DNA of 64,000 nucleotides, taken from NCBI RefSeq assembly GCF_029953285.1, contig NZ_JASAOI010000038.1:1-64000 (forward strand). Direction: 5' to 3'. The notes under the pieces are model-generated. The model ran no database searches, was not told the origin of the DNA, and saw nothing but the letters and a program-made list of their open reading frames with translations. This stretch comes from Yinghuangia seranimata. GTDB taxonomy: Bacteria; Actinomycetota; Actinomycetes; Streptomycetales; Streptomycetaceae. The translations under genes were made by a program, and so were the position numbers. Of the stretch, positions 53,813-62,464 are shown in pieces. Numbering within the stretch: position 1 is the first letter of the stretch; each line of letters starts with the position of its first letter.

Positions 53813-54550
53813 TCAGGCCGCGCCGGGGGTGGCGTGCATCTCCCAGAGCAGGACCTCTGCCGGGGCGGTCGCGGTCAGGTGCTGGCCTTCGGCGGCGGTG
53901 ATGCGGGCGGCGTCGCCTTCGTCCAGGGGGCCGGCGCCTTCGAGGGTTACGGCGCCCTTGGCGACGAACAGGTGGACGAAGGGGGCGGTCGGCAGGGCGA
54001 CGGATTCACCGGGGGCCAGGCGGGCGACGTGGAGGGCGGCGTCCTTCTGGTGGATGCGGATCGCGGCGTCGTGGCCCGGGCGGCCGGAGGCGACCGGGAC
54101 GAGGCCGCCGGCGTCGAGCTGGGACGTCACGTCCAGCTGCTCGTAGCCGGGCGTGATGCCCGCCTCGTCGGGGAGGACCCACATCTGGACGAAGCGCACC
54201 GGGTCGAGGCCGGCCGCCTCGAAGTGGTCGTTCTTCTCGGAGTGGAGGATGCCGCTGCCCGCGCTCATGCGCTGCGCGAGCCCCGGGTGGATGACGCCGT
54301 TGTGCCCCTCGGAGTCCTGGTGGACGAGGGAGCCGGACAGCACCCACGTGACGATCTCCATGTCGCGGTGCGGATGCGTGTCGAAGCCGGTACCCGGCGC
54401 GACCACGTCGTCGTTGCTGACCAGGAGCATCCCGAAGTGCGTGTTGGCCGGGTCGTAGTGCCGGCTGAAGGAGAAGCTGTGCCGCGACCGGAGCCAGTCG
54501 GTGTCGGTGCGGAATCGGCCGCTCGCGGGGCGGATGTCGTACACGGTCAT
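53813..54550 (-). CDS. Pirin family protein
   Basis: A 245-residue bicupin. The metal-site histidines are visible: FDTHPHRDMEIVTWVLSG (about residues 55-72) and GHNGVIHPGLAQRMSAGSGILHSE (about 82-105), giving the His-x-His ... His ... Glu set. Bacterial pirins are mostly iron proteins with quercetinase-like or regulatory roles; the true function of this one is unknown. ATG 54550 is the start because upstream sequence in the frame is the riboswitch region. Divergent from the cobalamin operon. Confidence 0.9.
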   Translation of the reverse strand: MTVYDIRPASGRFRTDTDWLRSRHSFSFSRHYDPANTHFGMLLVSNDDVVAPGTGFDTHPHRDMEIVTWVLSGSLVHQDSEGHNGVIHPGLAQRMSAGSGILHSEKNDHFEAAGLDPVRFVQMWVLPDEAGITPGYEQLDVTSQLDAGGLVPVASGRPGHDAAIRIHQKDAALHVARLAPGESVALPTAPFVHLFVAKGAVTLEGAGPLDEGDAARITAAEGQHLTATAPAEVLLWEMHATPGAA

Positions 54551-54611
54551 GACGGTGTTCCTCGCGGTCTCGCTGTAGGCGTCCTCCCCGCTACCGTATG
54601 CCGATTCCGGG

Positions 54612-54760
54612 GGTTGGTATCGTCCTGGATTCGGCGGAACCGTTCCGCCACTGACGCAGTGTGCAGCGAAGTCCGGTGTGATCCCGGCGCTGTCCCGCAA
54701 CTGAGATGCCCCTGCCCGCGCGCCGGGGACGAGCCAGGTCGCCTCGCCTGCGTCGACGAC
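54612..54760 (+). promoter_or_regulatory. Cobalamin riboswitch (AdoCbl type)
   Basis: The conserved core GTCCGGTGTGATCCCGGCGC followed by TGTCCCGCAACTGAG (54671-54705) matches the B12 riboswitch CCGGTG...CCG...CUGUCCCGCAACUG pattern, and GAGCCAGGTCGCCTCGCCTG (54731-54750) is the closing B12-box region. It lies in the leader of btuF and should switch expression off when adenosylcobalamin or a related corrinoid is abundant. Ends are approximate. Confidence 0.9.
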
Positions 54761-54788
54761 ATCGGCCCTCGTAGGAAGGGCGCTGTGT

Positions 54789-54820
54789 CCACGGGTCCTG
54801 CGTCCCCTCCCCCGTGGTTT
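54789..54820 (+). promoter_or_regulatory. Expression-platform hairpin of the cobalamin riboswitch
   Basis: CCACGGG (54789-54795) pairs with CCCGTGG (54811-54817), followed by TTT. The loop contains CCCCTCC, which could also pair with the ribosome-binding site GGGAG (54826-54830), so the switch may act by termination or by hiding the ribosome site. Confidence 0.5.
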
Positions 54821-54838
54821 CCCGCGGGAGATCCACCG

Positions 54839-55780
54839 ATGAAGTCCGCCGTCCTGTTGCGCTCCGGCGCCGCCGTGCTGCTCGGGGCCGTCGTCCTGAC
54901 CGGCTGCGGCGACGACAAGAAGGACGACCAGAAGGCCGACCAGAAGAGCTCGGGCGCGCCGTCGTCCGCGGCCGGCGGTTCGGCCGCGCCCGCCACGGGC
55001 GACGCCCCGAAGAAGATCGTCTCGCTGGCGCCGACCGCCACCGAGATGCTCTACGCGATAGGCGCCGGCAAGCAGGTCGTCGCCGTCGACGACCAGTCGA
55101 ACTTCCCGGCCGACGCGCCGAAGACCGCGCTGTCCGGCTTCAAGCCGAACGTCGAGGCGATCACCAAGTACGCGCCCGACATGGTCGTCATCACGAACGA
55201 CACCGACGGCGTGAAGGCGCAGCTCGAGAAGGTCAAGATCAAGGTCGTCGAGCTGCCCGCGGCCAAGACCTTCGACGACATGTACGCCCAGTTCAACACC
55301 CTGGGCACGGCCACCGGCCACGCCAAGGAGGCGGCCGACGTCACGGCGAAGATGAAGAAGGACATCGCCGACGTCGTCGCGAAGACCAAGAAGCCCGCGA
55401 AGCCGCTGACCTACTTCCACGAGGTCGACAGCACCGGCTACAGCGCCACGTCGAAGACCTTCATCGGCCAGGTGTACGCGCTGTTCGGCCTGCAGAACAT
55501 CGCCGACCCGGCCGACAAGGACGGCTCCGGCTACCCGCAGGTCTCCACCGAGTACATCGTGCAGGCCAACCCCGACCTGGTCTTCCTGGCCGACTCGAAG
55601 TGCTGCCAGCAGGACGCCGCGGCCGTGGCCAAGCGTCCGGGCTGGGACAAGACCAAGGCCGTCCAGGCCAACGGTGTCGTGGCGCTCGACGACGACATCG
55701 CCTCGCGCTGGGGCCCGCGCGTCGTGGACCTCGTCGCCGCCGTCGGCGCGGCGGTCGAGAAGGCCGGCGCGACCGGCTGA
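54839..55780 (+). CDS. btuF: Corrinoid (cobalamin/cobinamide) ABC transporter substrate-binding lipoprotein
   Basis: A 313-residue BtuF/FepB-fold protein. A signal sequence ends in LTGC (Cys23), then a Lys/Asp- and Ala-rich linker. The folded part starts with KKIVSLAPTATEMLYAIGAG (near residues 59-78), the standard class III binding-protein opening, and has VVDLVAAVGAAVEKAGATG at the end. The unusual KCCQQDAAAVAK segment (near 255) holds vicinal cysteines. It is the first gene after the cobalamin riboswitch, which supports corrinoid as ligand. ATG 54839 has GGGAG eight bases upstream. Confidence 0.9.
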   Translation: MKSAVLLRSGAAVLLGAVVLTGCGDDKKDDQKADQKSSGAPSSAAGGSAAPATGDAPKKIVSLAPTATEMLYAIGAGKQVVAVDDQSNFPADAPKTALSGFKPNVEAITKYAPDMVVITNDTDGVKAQLEKVKIKVVELPAAKTFDDMYAQFNTLGTATGHAKEAADVTAKMKKDIADVVAKTKKPAKPLTYFHEVDSTGYSATSKTFIGQVYALFGLQNIADPADKDGSGYPQVSTEYIVQANPDLVFLADSKCCQQDAAAVAKRPGWDKTKAVQANGVVALDDDIASRWGPRVVDLVAAVGAAVEKAGATG

Positions 55781-55784
55781 CCGC

Positions 55785-56891
55785 ATGCCTACGCGACTGC
55801 TGCCCCGGCGCGCCCCCGCGCCGGGGCCGGACGGACCGCGCGGAGCCGACCGGGACGCCCGGCGCTCCGCGCGGTTCCTGCCGTACGCGGTCGGCACCGT
55901 GCTGCTGCTCGGCTCCGTGCTGGCCGGCCTGCTCGTCGGCGCCGCGGACCTGCCGGTGCGCGGCGTGCTGCTGGCGCTGCTCGACGAGCTGCCGTTCGTG
56001 CACGTCGACCACGGCCTCACGCCGGTGCAGTACTCCGTGCTGATGGAGATCCGCATGCCGCGGGTCCTCGGCGCGGTCCTGGTCGGCTCGCTGCTGGCCG
56101 TCGCCGGCGCGGGCTACCAGGGTGTGTTCCGCAACCCGATGGCGGACCCCTACCTGCTCGGCGCCGCGTCAGGGGCCGGCCTCGGGGCGACGCTCGTCAT
56201 CGCGTACTCGAGCGCCGACTCGGTGGGCGGCGTCGGGATCGTGCCGCTCGCGGCGTTCGTCGGCGCGATCGCGGGTGTGATGCTGGCGTACGCGCTCGGC
56301 GCCACCGCGGGCCGCGCGGACGGCACCGCCACGCTGGTCCTCGCGGGCGTCGCGGTGTCGGCGTTCCTCGCCGCGGTGCAGACGTTCGTCCAGCAGGCCA
56401 ACGTCGACGAGCTGCGGCGCATCTACGCGTGGATCCTCGGCAGCCTGAGCAGCATCGGGTGGGACGAACTGGCGCTCGTCGCGCCGTACGCGGCCGTGTC
56501 CACGCTGGTCCTGCTGCTGCACGGGCGGCTGCTCGACGTCATGACGGTCGGCGACGAGGAGGCCGCCGTGCTCGGGGTCAACGCGGCCCGGGTGCGGTTC
56601 GTCGTGCTGCTCGCGGCGTCGCTCGCCACCGCCACCGCGGTCGCCGTCAGCGGTCTGATCGGCTTCATCGGCATCGTCGTCCCGCATGCGGTACGGCGGC
56701 TCGTCGGCGGCAGTTACCGGCGCATCCTGCCGATGTCGGTGCTGCTCGGCGGCGCGTTCCTGGTGGTCGCCGACATCATCGCGCGCACCGCGACGGCGCC
56801 CGGCGAACTGCCGATCGGCGTCGTCACCGCGTTCGTGGGGGCGCCGTTCTTCGTGATCGTGCTGCGGGCCACGCGACAGGTCGGCCTGTGA
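55785..56891 (+). CDS. btuC: Corrinoid ABC transporter permease (BtuC/FecCD type)
   Basis: A 368-residue permease with about ten helices. The FecCD hallmark RMPRVLGAVLVGSLLAVAGA (about residues 89-108) and GYQGVFRNPMADPYLLGAASGAGLGA follow each other, and RVRFVVLLAASLATATAVAVSGLIGFIGIVVPH is near 265-297. The soluble N-terminus is about 35 residues long. ATG 55785 is 4 bp after the btuF stop; the stop overlaps btuD (GTGA). Confidence 0.93.
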   Translation: MPTRLLPRRAPAPGPDGPRGADRDARRSARFLPYAVGTVLLLGSVLAGLLVGAADLPVRGVLLALLDELPFVHVDHGLTPVQYSVLMEIRMPRVLGAVLVGSLLAVAGAGYQGVFRNPMADPYLLGAASGAGLGATLVIAYSSADSVGGVGIVPLAAFVGAIAGVMLAYALGATAGRADGTATLVLAGVAVSAFLAAVQTFVQQANVDELRRIYAWILGSLSSIGWDELALVAPYAAVSTLVLLLHGRLLDVMTVGDEEAAVLGVNAARVRFVVLLAASLATATAVAVSGLIGFIGIVVPHAVRRLVGGSYRRILPMSVLLGGAFLVVADIIARTATAPGELPIGVVTAFVGAPFFVIVLRATRQVGL

Positions 56892-57727
56892 CCGACCTCA
56901 AGGTGACGGGTCTGCGGGTCGCGCGGCAGCGCTGCGAGGTGCTGCACGGGGTCGACGCCGAGGTCCGGGCGGGCGGCTGGCTCGCCGTCATCGGGCCCAA
57001 CGGGGCCGGCAAGTCGACGCTGCTCAAGGCGGTGGCCGGGCTGCTGCCGTACACCGGCGAGGTCACCGTGGACGGGGTACGGCTCCGGGACCTGCCCGCC
57101 CGCGAACTCGCCCGCACCCTCGCCTACACACCGCAGAACCCCGTGGTCCCGCCGCAGATGCCGGTCCGCGAGTACGTGCTGCTCGGGCGCACGCCCTACC
57201 TCGGCTACCTCGCCCTGCCGGGGCGCCGCGACCGGGCGGTCGCCGACCAGGTCATCGAACGCCTCGACCTGACCGCGCTCGCGACGCGCGACGTCGGGAC
57301 CCTGTCCGGCGGCGAACGCCAGCGGGTCGTGCTCGCCCGGGCGCTGGCCCAGCAGGCCCCGGTCCTGCTGCTCGACGAGCCGACGACGGCCCTCGACCTC
57401 GGCCACCAGCAGCAGGTGCTCGAACTGGTGGACAGGCTGCGCCGTGACGACGGCCTGACGGTTGTGACGACGCTGCACGACCTCGGCGTCGCGGCCCAGT
57501 ACGCCGAACGGATGCTTCTCCTCGTCAACGGCGAAGCCGCCGCCTCCGGCACCGCGGCCGAGGTCCTGACCCCGGCCGGCATCGCCGCGCACTACAACGC
57601 CCACGTAGAGGTGACCACCGGCCCCGACGGCCGTCCCCGCGTCCACCTGATCCGCCCGGCGCAGGTCCGAGCGGAACAGGCGGAGGTACCGACGGGAGGG
57701 TCGGCCCGCCATGACGCAGACGCCTGA
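56888..57727 (+). CDS. btuD: Corrinoid ABC transporter ATP-binding protein
   Basis: A 279-residue ATPase. Walker A GPNGAGKST is near residues 36-44, the Q-loop in LAYTPQNPVVPPQMPVREY, the signature LSGGERQR near 140, Walker B VLLLDEPTTALDLGHQQQVL near 160, and the H-loop is in TTLHDLGVAAQYAERMLLL. A 25-residue C-terminal tail overlaps the cbiZ start by 17 bp. GTG 56888 overlaps the btuC stop. Confidence 0.93.
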   Translation: MTDLKVTGLRVARQRCEVLHGVDAEVRAGGWLAVIGPNGAGKSTLLKAVAGLLPYTGEVTVDGVRLRDLPARELARTLAYTPQNPVVPPQMPVREYVLLGRTPYLGYLALPGRRDRAVADQVIERLDLTALATRDVGTLSGGERQRVVLARALAQQAPVLLLDEPTTALDLGHQQQVLELVDRLRRDDGLTVVTTLHDLGVAAQYAERMLLLVNGEAAASGTAAEVLTPAGIAAHYNAHVEVTTGPDGRPRVHLIRPAQVRAEQAEVPTGGSARHDADA

Positions 57728-58736
57728 CAGCGCAGGCAACGCGCCCGGCGCTGCCGCGAGCGCGGCGGCGGCCGTCGAGTACGCCGATCCGGGCCCGGCC
57801 GATCACCGGCGCTCAGGCCCCCTCGACGGAACGGGACCGGCGCCAGGCGCGATCACTCACGACGGCGGGGCGGTCGCACCCGCGGCGGAGGCGAGCGCCG
57901 CGCCGACGCGTGCCAGAGGGCGGCACGCGCGGCTCCCCGCACCGGGCAACGCCGACACGGGCGTGCTTGGTGCGGGAATCGCGGGCGAGGCGTTGTCAGG
58001 CTCTCCCGATCCGTCCGCCGTGCTCGGGCCTGCCGTCATCGCGCACGAAGGCTGGCCGGCGCTCGTGTGGCGGCTCGGGGGTGGGTGGCGGGCGTTGTCG
58101 AGCGCGATCCTCGGCGGGGGCCTCGCGGCGCCCGAGTGGGTGCTCAACGCGCAGGTCAGGCCGGGGTATTCGCGCATGGACCCTGTGGCGCACCTCCATG
58201 AGATCGCCGCGCCGCTGGGGCTGGCGGAGCGGCCGGGCGTCGGCATGATGACGGCCGCGCTGGTCGAGGCGTACACGGAGGGGCACGACGGCGGCGTGTC
58301 GGCGTGGGTGACGACCGGCATCGGCGTCCCGACGTGGGCGGCGGCTCCCGTCGGGACCGAGCACGGCGACACGCCGACTCAGGCTGTTCCGTCGGGCGCG
58401 GTCTCTGCGTATCCGGCTCCGGGGACCATCAACATCCTCGTCGCGGTGCCCGCGCCGTTGGGCGACGCGGCGCTTGTCAATGCGGTCGCGACCGCTACGG
58501 AGGCCAAGGTCCAGGCGTTGTTCGAGGCCGGGTACGCGTGTACCGGGACGCCGTCCGATGCCGTCTGTGTGCTGGCTCGTGAGCCTCGGCCGGGCGAGGC
58601 CGTCGAGCTGTTCGGGGGGCCTCGGTCGGTGTGGGGTGCGCGGTTGGCCAGGGCGGTCCATACGGCGGTTGTCGCGGGGGCGCGCGACGACCGGGTGCGA
58701 CGGTCGGCGCGGGAGGGGTCATCATGGTCCCCGTGA
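57711..58736 (+). CDS. cbiZ: Adenosylcobinamide amidohydrolase
   Basis: A 341-residue protein. An Ala/Gly/Pro-rich extension of about 75 residues precedes the CbiZ domain, whose core is PGTINILVAVPAPLGDAALV near residues 240-259 followed by CTGTPSDAVCVLA (about 284-296). CbiZ cuts the aminopropanol side chain of adenosylcobinamide to give adenosylcobyric acid, which enters normal cobalamin assembly. With the importer it makes a corrinoid salvage unit. ATG 57711 lies inside the end of btuD. The long N-terminal extension is unusual, and its start could be later. Confidence 0.88.
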   Translation: MTQTPDSAGNAPGAAASAAAAVEYADPGPADHRRSGPLDGTGPAPGAITHDGGAVAPAAEASAAPTRARGRHARLPAPGNADTGVLGAGIAGEALSGSPDPSAVLGPAVIAHEGWPALVWRLGGGWRALSSAILGGGLAAPEWVLNAQVRPGYSRMDPVAHLHEIAAPLGLAERPGVGMMTAALVEAYTEGHDGGVSAWVTTGIGVPTWAAAPVGTEHGDTPTQAVPSGAVSAYPAPGTINILVAVPAPLGDAALVNAVATATEAKVQALFEAGYACTGTPSDAVCVLAREPRPGEAVELFGGPRSVWGARLARAVHTAVVAGARDDRVRRSAREGSSWSP

Positions 58737-59920
58737 CCCCCCGATCTTCCGGTTCCGACGCCGCCAAGCGGGCCGCCACCGTCCGCAGGCTCGAGAAGTC
58801 CGCCGGAACCCTCGCCGGCGCGGCCGCGACCCGGATGGACGAGACGCTTCCGTGGTACCGCAACATGCCCGCCGACAACCGGTCGTGGATCGGCCTGGTC
58901 GCACAGGCCGGCATCGCCGCGTTCACGGAGTGGTTCCGGCACCCCGAGGCCCCGTACGCGGTCAGCGCCGACGTCTTCGGCACCGCGCCGCGCGAGCTGA
59001 CCCGGGCGATCACGCTGCCGCAGACCGTGGAGCTGGTGCGCGTCACCATCGAGGTGGTCGAGGCCCGCATCGACGAGCTGGCCGTGCCCGGGTACGCGCA
59101 GGTGCTGCGCGAGGCGTTGCTGCTGTACTCGCGGGAGATCGCGTTCGCGACCGCGCAGGTGTACGCGCACGCGGCGGAGGCCCGCGGCGCGTGGGACGCC
59201 CGTCTGGAGGCGCTGGTCGTGCACTCGCTGCTGCGCGGCGAGGCCGACGAGGGCATCCTGTCGCGCGCCGCCGCGCTGGGCTGGGGCTCGCCGGAGTCCG
59301 TCATGGTCGTGGTCGGCAACGCGCCGGACGCGGACACGCAGGCGGTCGTCGACAGCATCCACCGCGCGAGCCGGCACGCCCGCCTGAACGTGCTGACCGG
59401 CGTGCAGGGCGACCGCCTGGTCGTGATCCTCGGCGGCGCGGAGGACCCGCTCAAGGCGACGCGTTCGCTCATCGGCCAGTTCGGCCCGGGCCCCGTCGTG
59501 GTGGGCCCGAGCGTGCCGGATCTGCTGGCCGCTGTGGGATCCGCACAGTCGGCGACGGCGGGCCACCGGGCGTGCGCGGCATGGCCGGACGCCCCACGAC
59601 CCGTACTGGCGGACGATCTTCTGCCGGAACGGGCACTCGCGGGCGACGACGAGGCGCGCAGGCAGTTGGTGGAGGAGATCTACATACCGCTGCACGCGGC
59701 GGGTTCCGCGCTGCTGGAGACGCTCTCGGTGTACCTGGAGCAGGCGTCGTCGCTCGAGGGAGCCGCGCGGATGCTCTTCGTGCACCCGAACACGGTCCGC
59801 TACCGGCTGCGACGTGTCATGGACGTGACCGGTCTGGTGCCCACCGAGGCGCGGTCCGCGTTCACGCTCCAGGTGTCGCTGATCCTGGGCCGGCTGGCCA
59901 CGGCGGACGGGGCGTTGTAG
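58724..59920 (+). CDS. fasR: PucR-family transcriptional activator of fatty-acid biosynthesis (FasR type)
   Basis: A 398-residue regulator. The C-terminal PucR-type helix-turn-helix (ARMLFVHPNTVRYRLRRVMD, about residues 352-371) is clear; the middle is a GGDEF-like/PucR sensing region (VMVVVGNAPDADTQAVVDSI). In Streptomyces coelicolor the FasR gene (SCO2386) precedes fabD-fabH-acpP-fabF and activates them; the same order here supports the name. ATG 58724 has GGAGGGG five to seven bases upstream. The start overlaps the cbiZ end by 13 bp, though the two are unrelated functionally. Confidence 0.9.
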   Translation: MVPVTPRSSGSDAAKRAATVRRLEKSAGTLAGAAATRMDETLPWYRNMPADNRSWIGLVAQAGIAAFTEWFRHPEAPYAVSADVFGTAPRELTRAITLPQTVELVRVTIEVVEARIDELAVPGYAQVLREALLLYSREIAFATAQVYAHAAEARGAWDARLEALVVHSLLRGEADEGILSRAAALGWGSPESVMVVVGNAPDADTQAVVDSIHRASRHARLNVLTGVQGDRLVVILGGAEDPLKATRSLIGQFGPGPVVVGPSVPDLLAAVGSAQSATAGHRACAAWPDAPRPVLADDLLPERALAGDDEARRQLVEEIYIPLHAAGSALLETLSVYLEQASSLEGAARMLFVHPNTVRYRLRRVMDVTGLVPTEARSAFTLQVSLILGRLATADGAL

Positions 59921-59936
59921 CGCGATAATCGTCCGC

Positions 59937-59953
59937 TTGTAGGAATCCCACAA
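59937..59953. promoter_or_regulatory. Candidate FasR binding dyad in front of fabD
   Basis: TTGTAGGA-A-TCCCACAA, a 17-bp dyad with 7 of 8 pairs. It lies in the 101-bp gap before fabD, where FasR is expected to bind in Streptomyces. The link to FasR is inferred. Confidence 0.5.
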
Positions 59954-60021
59954 AGTCAACATCTGATCTTCGTCCACGCCGATACGGGGTCTACAACCCC
60001 TTCTAGCGAGAGGGTTGATCC

Positions 60022-60960
60022 GTGCTCGTTATCGTCGCGCCCGGACAGGGTGCCCAGACCCCCGGTTTCCTCACGCCCTGGCTTGAGCTGCCGGGTGTCG
60101 CCGACCGCTTGACCTGGTGGTCGGCCGTCACCGGCCTCGACCTCGTCCACTACGGCACCGAGGCCGACGCGGAGACGATCCGCGACACCGCGATCGCCCA
60201 GCCGCTGCTGGTCGCCGCGGGCCTGGTGGCGGCGCTCGAGCTGTTCCCGCACCCGTCCGACGCGTACCGCGTCGTGGGCGGCGCGGCGGGCCACAGCGTC
60301 GGTGAGCTGACCGCCGCCGCGGGCACCGGGGTCATCACCGCCGAGTCGGCGATGGTGCTGGTGCGCGAGCGCGGCAAGGCCATGGCGGCCGCGGCCGCCG
60401 TGACCGAGACCGGCATGTCCGCGGTGCTCGGCGGCGACGCCGACGCGGTCGTCGCCAAGATCACCGAGCACGGCCTCACCCCGGCGAACATGAACGGCGC
60501 CGGCCAGATCGTCGCCGCGGGCACGCTGCCGCAGCTGGAGGCGTTCGCCGCCGACCCGCCGGAGAAGGCACGCGTAAGGCCGCTCGCGGTGGCCGGCGCG
60601 TTCCACACGCACCACATGGCACCCGCCGTCGACCGGCTCGGCGAGCTGGTCCGCGGCGTGACCGTGCGCGACCCGCGCACGCCCTACATCTCGAACACCG
60701 ACGGCGCCGTGCTGCGCGACGGCCGCGAGATCGTGAAGCGCCTGGTCAGCCAGGTCTCCAACCCGGTCCGCTGGGACCTGTGCATGGAGACCATGCGCGA
60801 GCTGGGCGTCACCGCGATCATCGAGGTCCCGCCGGCCGGCACGCTGACCGGGCTCGCCAAGCGCGCGCTGCCCGGCGTCGAGACGCTCGCCCTCAAGACA
60901 CCGGACGACCTGGACGCCGCGCGCGCCCTGGTCGAGAAGCACGGCCAGGAATCGGTGTGA
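60022..60960 (+). CDS. fabD: Malonyl-CoA:ACP transacylase
   Basis: A 312-residue enzyme. The oxyanion-hole motif GQGAQTPGFL is at residues 8-17 (GQ), and the nucleophile Ser is in GHSVGEL (about residues 91-97), with the partner His in FHTHHMAPA near 195. It moves malonyl groups from CoA to ACP. GTG 60022 has AGAGGG eight bases upstream. First gene of the fab operon; followed by fabH after 43 bp. Confidence 0.97.
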   Translation: MLVIVAPGQGAQTPGFLTPWLELPGVADRLTWWSAVTGLDLVHYGTEADAETIRDTAIAQPLLVAAGLVAALELFPHPSDAYRVVGGAAGHSVGELTAAAGTGVITAESAMVLVRERGKAMAAAAAVTETGMSAVLGGDADAVVAKITEHGLTPANMNGAGQIVAAGTLPQLEAFAADPPEKARVRPLAVAGAFHTHHMAPAVDRLGELVRGVTVRDPRTPYISNTDGAVLRDGREIVKRLVSQVSNPVRWDLCMETMRELGVTAIIEVPPAGTLTGLAKRALPGVETLALKTPDDLDAARALVEKHGQESV

Positions 60961-61003
60961 TCCGCGTGACCAACCCCACCACCATCGCCCGGGAGGACCT
61001 CGC

Positions 61004-62014
61004 GTGACCGCCACCATCCGTCCCGCCGTCGGTGCACCGCACGCCCGTATCTGGGGTGTCGGCGGCTACCGTCCGGTTCGGGTCGTTCCGAACTCCGAGC
61101 TGATCGACCGCATCGACTCGTCCGACGAGTGGATCCAGTCCCGCTCCGGCATCAAGACGCGCCGTTGGGCGAACGACGAGGAGACCGTCGCCGAGATGTC
61201 GATCGCGGCGGCCGGCAAGGCCCTCGCGCACGCGGGCGTCTCGGCCGACCAGGTCGGCTGCGTCATCGTCTCCACGGTCACGCACCTCAAGCAGACCCCC
61301 GCGATCGCCACCGAGATCGCCTACCGGCTCGGCGCCGGCGGCGGCCGCGCGGCGGCGTTCGACGTGTCGGCCGCGTGCGCCGGGTTCTGCTACGGCCTGA
61401 CCCTCGCCAACGACATGGTGCGCGGCGGCAGCGCCGAGTACGTGCTCGTCATCGGCGTCGAGCGGCTCTCCGACCTCACCAACCTGGACGACCGTTCGAC
61501 GGCGTTCATCTTCGGCGACGGCGCGGGCGCCGTGGTCGTCGGCCCGTCCGACGTCCCCGGCATCGGCCCGGTCGTGTGGGGCTCGGACGGCGCCAACTCC
61601 GGCACCATCACGCAGACCGAGTCGTGGGAGTCGCTCCGCGAGGACCGCGAGGCCGTCTTCCCGACGCTGCGCATGGAGGGCCAGACGGTCTTCCGCTGGG
61701 CGGTCTGGGAGATGGCCAAGGTGTGCCAGCAGGCCCTGGACGCCGCGGGCGTGCAGGCGGCCGAGCTGGACGCCTTCATCCCGCACCAGGCCAACATGCG
61801 CATCACCGACGCGATGATCAAGGCCCTCAAGCTGCCCGCCGAGGTGCCCGTCGCGCGCGACATCGCCGAGACCGGCAACACCTCCGCGGCGTCCATTCCG
61901 CTCGCCATGGAGCGCATGCTCGAGAGCGGCGAGGCACGCAGCGGCGGGACCGCCCTGGTCATGGGCTTCGGGGCCGGTCTCGTGTACGCCGGCCAGGTCA
62001 TTACGCTTCCCTAG
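61004..62014 (+). CDS. fabH: 3-oxoacyl-ACP synthase III
   Basis: A 336-residue initiating condensing enzyme. Catalytic triad: Cys in DVSAACAGFCYGL (about residue 122), His in IPHQANMRI (about 262) and Asn in ETGNTSAASI (about 292). The N-terminus starts at GTG 61004 (GGGAGGACCTCGC upstream). It starts fatty acids from acyl-CoA (isobutyryl, isovaleryl, acetyl in Streptomyces) and malonyl-ACP. It lies between fabD and acpP. Confidence 0.97.
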   Translation: MTATIRPAVGAPHARIWGVGGYRPVRVVPNSELIDRIDSSDEWIQSRSGIKTRRWANDEETVAEMSIAAAGKALAHAGVSADQVGCVIVSTVTHLKQTPAIATEIAYRLGAGGGRAAAFDVSAACAGFCYGLTLANDMVRGGSAEYVLVIGVERLSDLTNLDDRSTAFIFGDGAGAVVVGPSDVPGIGPVVWGSDGANSGTITQTESWESLREDREAVFPTLRMEGQTVFRWAVWEMAKVCQQALDAAGVQAAELDAFIPHQANMRITDAMIKALKLPAEVPVARDIAETGNTSAASIPLAMERMLESGEARSGGTALVMGFGAGLVYAGQVITLP

Positions 62015-62071
62015 TCGTTCTTCACGTCCCGTTTCACCACACCCGCAGTACGAGCATTCAGAAGGAGCACC

Positions 62072-62317
62072 ATGGCAAGCCAGGAGGAGATCCTCGAGGG
62101 TCTCGCGAACATCGTCAACGAGATCGCGGGCACCGACGTCGAGGACGTCCAGCTGGACAAGTCCTTCACCGAGGACCTGGACATCGACTCGCTCTCCATG
62201 GTCGAGGTCGTCGTCGCTGCCGAAGAGCAGTTCGACGTCAAGATCCCGGACGACGACGTCAAGGGTCTCCGCACCGTCGGCGACGCTGTCGACTACATCC
62301 TCAAGGCACAGGGCTGA
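62072..62317 (+). CDS. acpP: Acyl carrier protein
   Basis: An 81-residue acidic carrier protein. The phosphopantetheine Ser is in DIDSLSMVEV (about residue 41, consensus DSL). The length and composition are standard for fatty-acid ACP. ATG 62072 has GAAGGAG upstream. A strong hairpin follows at once, before fabF. Confidence 0.97.
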   Translation: MASQEEILEGLANIVNEIAGTDVEDVQLDKSFTEDLDIDSLSMVEVVVAAEEQFDVKIPDDDVKGLRTVGDAVDYILKAQG

Positions 62318-62324
62318 CACGCCC

Positions 62325-62354
62325 GGTCGGGCCCCGGCACCCCGGGGCCCGACC
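62325..62354 (+). terminator. Hairpin between acpP and fabF (possible attenuator)
   Basis: A perfect 13-bp stem (GGTCGGGCCCCGG at 62325-62337; CCGGGGCCCGACC at 62342-62354; loop CACC) followed by GCCTTTCG. It starts 8 bp after the acpP stop and precedes fabF by 110 bp, so it may lower fabF relative to acpP. Confidence 0.7.
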
Positions 62355-62464
62355 GCCTTTCGGCCCCGCTTTCCCCCCGGGGTCCGGCGACCGCCGCCAC
62401 CGCGGCCCAGCCGCCGACAACGAGAACCACCATTCGTTCCAATCTTCGTGGGAGTGATCTTCCA

